From Fomes fomentarius (lineage: Eukaryota > Basidiomycota > Agaricomycetes > Polyporales > Polyporaceae): a DNA stretch of 64,000 nt. Below the pieces are notes generated by a model. It was not told the DNA's origin, did not search any database, and saw nothing but the letters and a program-made list of their open reading frames with translations. Positions within the stretch are counted from its first letter, which is position 1. Every line of letters begins with the position of its first letter. Of the stretch, positions 57,049-64,000 are shown in pieces. The DNA lies in NCBI GenBank assembly GCA_022606135.1, contig JABYQN010000013.1:124001-188000 (forward strand). Reading direction: 5' to 3'. The position numbers were made by a program, and so were the translations under genes.

Positions 57049-58915
57049 TTACTCGAGTGTGGGTGGCGAATTTCCGCTGCCGACGATAACCCAAGCGCCC
57101 TCGCTCGTGACGTTGTCGACCGTCAGGAACACGGTCGCCGGGCCTGGCGGATAGATCCTACCGTTGGGAGGGGTTATGAATGTCAAGGACTTAAAGTCGG
57201 AGGAAATAGTGGCGTCCATGAAGACAAGACGCGCGCTCGAGTGGAAGGCATGACTCGAGAAACCGAGGTCCATCAACGCAACTGCGATGTAAGGTATTAG
57301 TGGGGGTATAGAACGTCTAGTATCGAATGAGTTTACCTTGGATTTTCGCATCGGAATCGCTCAGTGACGAGGGGAGTGAGATCGGGACCGTAATGCTCTG
57401 TCCGAAAGGCAGCTTGCCAGGGATATCGAGAATCTTCGGCCGCTCGACAAACATGAACGGTGGATCGAGCGTCTCCACCCTGAACTCAGGCGGGAACGGA
57501 ACATTCTGTGTGATAATCGCCTGCATGTTCGGGTTGCTCCCCGCGATCAGGAAGTTGCCCTGCGGGGTCAGCGTCGCACTCGAGTGGTACAGACGGGGGA
57601 CGTTGGACGTCGGCATGCCTTCGTTGGAAATACGCTGTCCGAGCCGCGCGTCGGGGGTATAGATTGACGGAGTGAGCGCGGGGTGGTCCGAGTTGGACAT
57701 CCCGACAGGGTTCGGCACGTTGCCGATGCCCGCGAAGCCGGACTGTCCTCCGTTCGTGATGAGGACTTGGCCATTCGGGATATGCACGAGCTCAGGCATC
57801 GTCCGGCCCTCCAGCATGTGTTCCACCTCCCAGCCCTTCGCGATCCCTTCTGGAGTGAGCGTGATGCGTGAGCATTGCGACGTCGCTGGGGCCTGCGAGG
57901 AGAGGAGAGAAGGGTCGATGGTGTCCGTCGCTACCCCTCCGCATACGAGTACCTCTGGTACGTAGTCGGGCGGAGAGAGGGGAAGTAGGATGGCGGAACC
58001 GTCGATAGGGTTGGTAACACGGACGTTGTTGGGAATGTCGGGAAGGATCGTTTCCGTGTCCTTCTCAATGTCGTAGATGATCGACTGGTTGTTCGCCACC
58101 ATGAACACTGTACCATCGGGGAGAGAGAAGGCTCTGAATAATTGTTAGTATGAATGCACGAACGGGTGTGCGGCCAGAAACATTCCATGCTCACCGAGGA
58201 AAGAGGTTCGCTGGCTGACTCCGCTCAAGGAAGGCGGAAGGGCGGACGGCGTCTTCCTTGCGGGGGAAGAACTCGAAGCTGTTTTGGGGTGTCTCGTCGT
58301 TGTAGAAGTCCGCGTTGACATGCGCGCCTCCAATGATCATAAGACTGCCGTCGAAGATACGGATCGAGGAGGGGTAATAGCGCATCGCAAGAAGGTGCAA
58401 CGTCTGCGGATCCTCAAAGAGCGTGCAGCCCTCGCCTGTCGGAGACGCGCATGGCTCGAAGATCCGAATCCCTTGGGTGCCGGGATGTATAGCGGGATTG
58501 CCAGGGAAGCCGCGAGGATCGCCCCCAAGGCTGGCCTGTCGTTATTCATGAAAGTCAGTACAATACCGTTGTGAGACGAGGGTATTAGAGAGAAGGTGGC
58601 GTTTACCATAGTGCCGTTGCTGAGAAGCGCACCACTAGCACAGAACGAGTTCGTGAGGACGTCGAGCGGCTGCACGGTGCTCGTCTCAAGGTTCCAGAGC
58701 GCACCCCACGCAGAGTGTCCGTTGATCTGCAGCGGGTCATCTTGCGCACGGTCAAAGAAGATGACGAGGGTGGGCGAGACGACAATAGCCTCGAGAGCAA
58801 CGATGCCGGACGTCGTGTTCTTGAGGTCGAAGCGCCAACCCGGTGCGTCGAGGACTGAGGGCGCGGCGCATGCGAGCAATGAGAGCAATGGGAGGAGCGA
58901 GAGTGCCGACCACAT
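57049..58915 (-). CDS. Glyoxal oxidase-like copper radical oxidase, copy 8
   Basis: Exons 58915-58607, 58535-58195, 58133-57337 and 57281-57049 give 559 aa. The signal peptide starts [19 protein letters not shown]. The cofactor Tyr lies in MRYYPSS rather than RWYPSS, and RLYHSS and [10 protein letters not shown] follow. With copies 9 and 10 it forms a subgroup marked by SSHAFH and by [11 protein letters not shown]. Confidence 0.92.
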
Positions 58916-60142
58916 GTTACGAATTGAGCAAGAGAACAGAGGGCACACGCCAAATCATAAGGATCATCAGGTACTTTTATATGGAATGGTGTGACCTACG
59001 GGATGGTTGGAGTCATAACAGACAGTACCTCGCCGTGAGTGGTCCAATACGAGCAGTTTGTGCCATGCGGTGCACGCCCTTGAATTATTACGACGGATTC
59101 CCGTATGTGGGTGTTGATTTAGGCTCAATAGGTCACAGGCTGATACGTGCCGGTACTATCTCGAATGCCTATGTGGGAGAGTGCGAAGAAGGATCATGCA
59201 GAGTTGAAGTCGCGATGGGTGCACCAATCCTAGGAACGTAAGGAACGAAGTGCATACCAGAAAGTCTGTTTTACGATCGCGAGCTTCCTCAGACCTGGTC
59301 ATAGAATGTGATTACTCAGTAACCCCGCGGACATGAGAGCAGACGAATGTGAATATGTGATCTGCTGACCACAAAGAAGTTCTGACTGCGGGAACTGCAA
59401 CGTTCAGCGTATCAGCATGATGTACAAAAAGGCTGTATCAATAAGCCGGACCCACTCATCTTCAGCTGGTTTGGGTTGGCTCAGGGCGGGGGTGCAAGTG
59501 GAGTCGAAATACCTCACGACCCTGAATCCTAACCTTGAAGCTTCAGATTCTCGCCTGCACGTCGCCGAGTTCTCCGACCACTAGAACTTGAATAAGATGC
59601 CGATGATGCCATTGGCCTACACGCTAGCTATCAGGTATTGTGGGGTTTTATCAGCGAGCGTGCCGGTTATGATGATGGTGAGGGAGTTGTGCCTTGCGAG
59701 AGGAATGCCTTCCTCTCGCGCACGTTGAAGACAAACAAATTTCAACGGCACCTTCCCATTTCACGGCCTCTTCCTCGCAAGTGAATGTGCTTGCGAAGTT
59801 CTCGGCCCCCGACTTTCCGGCCGTGTGATATTGACTGTCCCGCGAACACGGAAATACAGCAATCAGGGGCCAGTGCCGGACGCAGTGGGTAATTTCAACC
59901 AGAAACTCCTTACCAACTTACAATGTTACATCTTGGCCTGGCTAATACGAGGAGACCGTTTCGAGTTGCTGGCTCACGCGCGTCAAAGATGACTGGCCTG
60001 TTGGCCTGCCCTAAACACCAGTTAAATTCAGATGTCACAAGTTGACTTTCGGATAATCATATTCGATGCAAAGCAAGTACTGTGTCGTTCGACTCGATGA
60101 CATGATTTTACACAGACTACAACAGCATTATCGTCAAGCACC
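58916..60142. other. Intergenic region, 1.2 kb
   Basis: No gene was recognised apart from the promoter of copy 8 at the left end. Short open frames look random. Confidence 0.45.
58976..58981 (-). promoter_or_regulatory. TATA box of glyoxal oxidase copy 8
   Basis: TATAAA on the minus strand lies 61 nt upstream of the start. Confidence 0.6.
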
Positions 60143-61999
60143 CTACTCGAGCGTTGGTGGTGGGTTTCCACTACCGACAATGACCCAAGCACCCTCGCTC
60201 GTGACGTTATCGACCGTCAAGAACACAGTCGCGGGTCCTGGGGGGTAAACCCTACCATTGGGCGGGGTGGTGAACGTCAAAGACTGGAAGTTGGAGGAAA
60301 TCGTTGCGTCCATGAAGACAAGACGCGCGCTAGAGTGGAAGGCATGGCTCGAGAAGCCAAGGTCCATCAACGCGACTGTTGCCCAAAATGTCTACCTCAG
60401 CGATGAAACAGTGAACAGGAGGGACCAATCTTACCTTGAATCTTCGCATCAGGATTACTCAACGACGAGGGGAGTGAGATCGGAACCGTGATGCTCTGTC
60501 CGAACGGCACCTTGTCGGGGATGTCGAGAATCTTCGGGCGCTCGACAAACATGAACGGCGGGTCGAGCGTCTCCACCCTGAACTCGCTTGGGAACGTAAC
60601 ATTCGGCCCAACGACCGTCTGTCCATTGGGGTTGCTACCAGCGACCAAGAAGTTGCCTTGTGGGGTGAGCGTCACGCTCGAGTGGTACATGCGCGGAACC
60701 TCGGACGTGGGCATGCCCTGATTGGAGATACGCTGCCCGAGCGGCGCATCAGGGGTGTAAATCGAGGGTGTAAGCGCAGGGTGGTCCGCGTTCGAGTTCC
60801 CGATGGTGTCCTGCACGGAGTTGAGCGCCGCAAAGCCGGACTGACCACCATTCGTGATGAGGATCTGGCCGTTCGGTATATGCACGAGCTCAGGCATTGT
60901 CCGGGCTTCAAGCATATGCTCGATCTCCCAGCCCTTCGCGATCCCCTCGGGGGTAAGCGTGATGCGCGAGCACTGAGAGGTCGCAGGCGTCTGGGAAGAG
61001 AGGAGCGAGGGGTCGAGAGGGTCTGTCTCGGTTCCTCCACACACGAGCACTTCGGGAATGAAGTCGGGCGGAGAGAGCGGAAGGAGGATGGCAGAGCCGT
61101 CGATGGGGTTTGTAACCCGAACATTGTTGGGAATGTCGGGAAGAATTGTCTCCGTGTTCTTCTCAATATCGTAGATGATTGACTGGTTGTTCGCGACGAG
61201 GAACACTGTCCCATCAGGAAGGGCAAAGGCTCTGTCTCTTGTAAGATAGACGAACAATAGGTAAAGACATGCACTTACCGAGGGAAGAGGTTCGCTGGCA
61301 GACTTCTCTCTAGGAAAGCAGATGGACGGACTACGTCCTCCTTGCGAGGGAAGAACTCGAAGCTGTTCTCAGGGTCTATATTGTAGAACTCTGCATTGAC
61401 GTGCGTGCCTCCAATGATCATGAGACTTCCATCGAAGATACGGATTGAGGACGGGTACCACCGCTTGGCCAGGAGGGTGAGCGTTTGCGGGTCCTCGAAG
61501 AGGGTGCAGCCCTCGCCGGTCGGTGAGGCGCACGGTTCGAAGATACGTATAGCTTGGTTGCCGGGATTGATAGCAGGATTGCCGCGGAAACCGCGAGGGT
61601 CACCACCAAGACTGGCCTATCGCAGAACAAAACGGTCAGGTCGGGATTGCTCATGCATCGTGTCCGTGTCAGCAAAGGGAGACGCACCATTGTTCCATTG
61701 CTGAGCAGCGCACCGCTAGCACAGAAGGAGTTCGTGAGGACGTCCAGTGGTTGTACGGTACTCGTCTCGAGGTTCCAGAGCGCGCCCCACGCAGAGTGTC
61801 CGTTGATCTGCAGCGGGTCATCCGATGCACGGTCGAAGAAGACGACGAGGGTCGGAGAGACGACAATAGCCTCAAGTGCGACGACGCCAGAGGTAGTGTT
61901 CTTCAAGTCGAAGCGCCAACCCGGTGCATCGGTCACCGAGGGCGCAGCGCGTGCGAGAGAGACGAGCAGCGGGAGGAAGGGAACAGCGGACCACCTCAT
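60143..61999 (-). CDS. Glyoxal oxidase-like copper radical oxidase, copy 9
   Basis: Exons 61999-61688, 61616-61279, 61231-60435 and 60375-60143 give 559 aa. The signal peptide starts [20 protein letters not shown]. Active-site blocks NSFCASG, KRWYPSS, RMYHSS and [10 protein letters not shown] are present. It is closest to copies 8 and 10 in sequence and exon length. Confidence 0.92.
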
Positions 62000-63223
62000 G
62001 TTGCAAATCGAGTCAGGAAAGAGGGATGGCGGTGTAGGCGACCAGACCGAGGGACGGGAAACGTTGAGAGGTGCTTTTATTGCGAATTGCGTGATAATAT
62101 TGGGGCCCGACGGTACTCCTGACCGCGAGGTCACCATGGACAAGATGTGATAAATCTGGTCATCGGCATGGTGCCGGAGGACGAGCAAGTTCTGCGAGCC
62201 AGTTGGATCGCAAATTGACGTAGTGAATGTGTCTTAATTGCTGATCCAGTTCCCCACCCATGGGTGTTTGTCCAGGCCAAACAGGTTGCACCATTTTGGA
62301 GGCGTGGTGGCCGCAGTACTATATTGAATGCTTGTGAGAGACTCGGATAAGTCGGTCCAGGGAAGGCTTGCATGCCTGAAGTCTGTTTCAGATTCGTCAG
62401 TCATCGTCAGAAGTACTGCAACTCCGAGACGTGGACTATAGATATGTGGTAGCTCTGATAATCTATCACCTGGGGCAGGACGCTGACTACGAAACAGCAC
62501 TAAGTGTATTACTAGACTACTCGGCATCCGGCAAAGTTCAATCATGGGGACTGTAAATGCGAACCCATATGAATGCCTCCCTTCACTGCCCTATTCCGAC
62601 CCTGAGCCAAGACTGCAAGTGTAACTTCAAGGCTGAGCTTTCGCACACCTTGCACCCACGTTCAGTGAACCGACTCACCACCCACGCTTCGGCGTGTACT
62701 TTGAGTTCCCACTGGGGGAATCTATTTGTGTGACCCTAGGCGGTTACAGACAGTCTCATGCGAAACGCAGCTCTGATGTACCGGGATTCCGTGCAACGCC
62801 CTGCCCCACTCTGCATGCATTTGGCCATTGACCGGCATGCACCCAGAATGCAACAGTTCATCACATGCTTTGTTGCCCCGGTGTTTCCCAACATCCAGTG
62901 CTTGGCAAAGAAGCGACGGCACCTCCATGGTCTTGTAGCGATATATCAGAACATAGCTCGTGAGATCGCGGAGAAGCGTGGACAGGGAGGGAGGAGGAGG
63001 AGAGGAGCCTGGGAAGCTTCAAGCCTCTGAGTCTTTGCGCACACGTGCCAAACCTTTCTAGGTGTGTAGCCTGCCCTAAACACAAATGGTGCACTTCAAA
63101 GTCGATATCATATTCGAACGGCAATACACATGGATTTATGGCACCAACTACATCGTCGAACTCAACACTGGTCGCCAAAAAAAATAGATCATACAAGTAC
63201 AACGCAATTGGCACCGTGACAGC
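62000..63223. other. Intergenic region, 1.2 kb
   Basis: No gene recognised. An AATAAAA element near 62075 is the only TATA-like sequence at the usual distance upstream of copy 9. Confidence 0.4.
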
Positions 63224-64000
63224 TCACTCGAGCGTCGGCGGTGAGTTCCCGCTACCGACCATCACCCAAGCGCCCTCACTCGTAACATTATCGACCGTGA
63301 GGAAGACGGTCGCTGGGCCAGGCGGGTAGACCCTGCCGTTAGGAGGCGTGACGAAGGTCAAGGACTTGGAGTCGGAGGAAATAGTAGCGTCCATGAACAC
63401 GAGACGCGCCCCGGAGTGGAAGGCATGGCTCGAGAAGCCGAGGTCCATCAACGCAACTGCAATGACCGATGTCAAAAAGCTGGCATATTTGCTAGGAGGG
63501 GAAGAATATCACCTTGCACCTTCGCATTAGGGTTGCTCAACGAGGAGGGTAGAGATATGGGGACTGTGATGCTCTGCCCGAACGGCACCTTGTCGGGGAT
63601 GTCGAGGATCTTCGGGCGCTCGACGAACATGAATGGTGGGTCGAGCGTCTCCACCCTGAACTCGCTTGGGAACGTAACGTTCGGCCCAACGACCGTCTGC
63701 CCATTGGGGTTGCTGCCAGCGACCAAGAAGTTGCCTTGCGGGGTGAGCGTCACGCTGGAGTGGTACATGCGGGCAATGTTAGTCGTCGGCATGCCTTCGT
63801 TAGAGATGCGCTGCCCAAGCGGAGCGTCGGGGGTGTAGATCGACGGGGTGAGTGCGGGGTGGTCCGCATTCGAGTTCCCGATGGGATGCTGGAGGCTGCC
63901 GGTACCACCCGCGAAGCCGGTCTGAGCACCGTTCGTGATGAGGACTTGGCCGTTCGGTATGTGCACAAGTTCGGGCAGCATCCGGGGCTCGAGCATGTGC
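63224..64000 (-). CDS. Glyoxal oxidase-like copper radical oxidase, copy 10 (cut by window edge)
   Basis: The last exon (63456-63224) and part of the third (64000-63513) are present. They include RMYHSS and [10 protein letters not shown], the copper-binding Tyr-His and His. The 5' half lies beyond the window. The [19 protein letters not shown] stretch is shared with copy 9, to which it is very similar. Confidence 0.9.

Overview
The window is nuclear DNA of a filamentous basidiomycete, most likely a white-rot agaricomycete. Genes are broken by many short GT-AG introns of about 50-80 nt, intergenic spaces are compact, and the dominant gene family is the secreted copper radical (glyoxal) oxidase of lignin-degrading fungi. 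There is no bacterial, organellar or CRISPR signature, and I saw no tRNA or rRNA gene.

Layout. 1-1897: no gene recognised. 1898-4052 (-): a 12-exon PgdA-like polysaccharide deacetylase with a homopolymer frameshift. 5130-7428 (+): a 10-exon APC amino-acid permease. 7867-9038 (+): an unrecognised 350-aa protein with a charged coiled coil. 9055-15794: a complete Ty3/gypsy chromovirus with identical 289-bp LTRs and a CTTGC target duplication, inserted 16 nt after that stop codon. 15947-20236: an F-box-like gene lying between two decayed MYND-finger relics. 23996-25259 (+): an intact sesquiterpene-type terpene synthase followed by a dead 3' fragment of a paralogue.

From 20538 to the right edge the window is a glyoxal-oxidase-like array: eight complete genes (seven on -, one on +), one pseudogene and one gene cut by the window edge. 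All complete copies share four exons with introns at the same positions and phases, a signal peptide, and the Cys/Tyr/Tyr-His/His set expected for the copper-radical site. The array is interrupted by a 560-aa unknown protein (35818-37552), a YAT-type amino-acid permease (37752-40480), a Zn2Cys6 transcription factor (40854-45588) and a small secreted DUF5648-like protein (55656-56392).

The array has been rearranged. A block at about 28.33-35.57 kb reappears inverted at 48.72-53.21 kb, where it is flanked on both sides by direct copies of the glyoxal oxidase 5 region (46.65-48.72 and 53.22-54.90 kb). This B-C-U-B(inverted)-U order suggests template switching. One gene of the block was later lost from the right arm, leaving a roughly 40-bp coding relic, and a 393-bp MITE-like element sits only in the left arm. 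Functionally the secreted oxidases would supply hydrogen peroxide to peroxidases. The permeases, the transcription factor and the terpene synthase look like neighbours rather than a demonstrated pathway.
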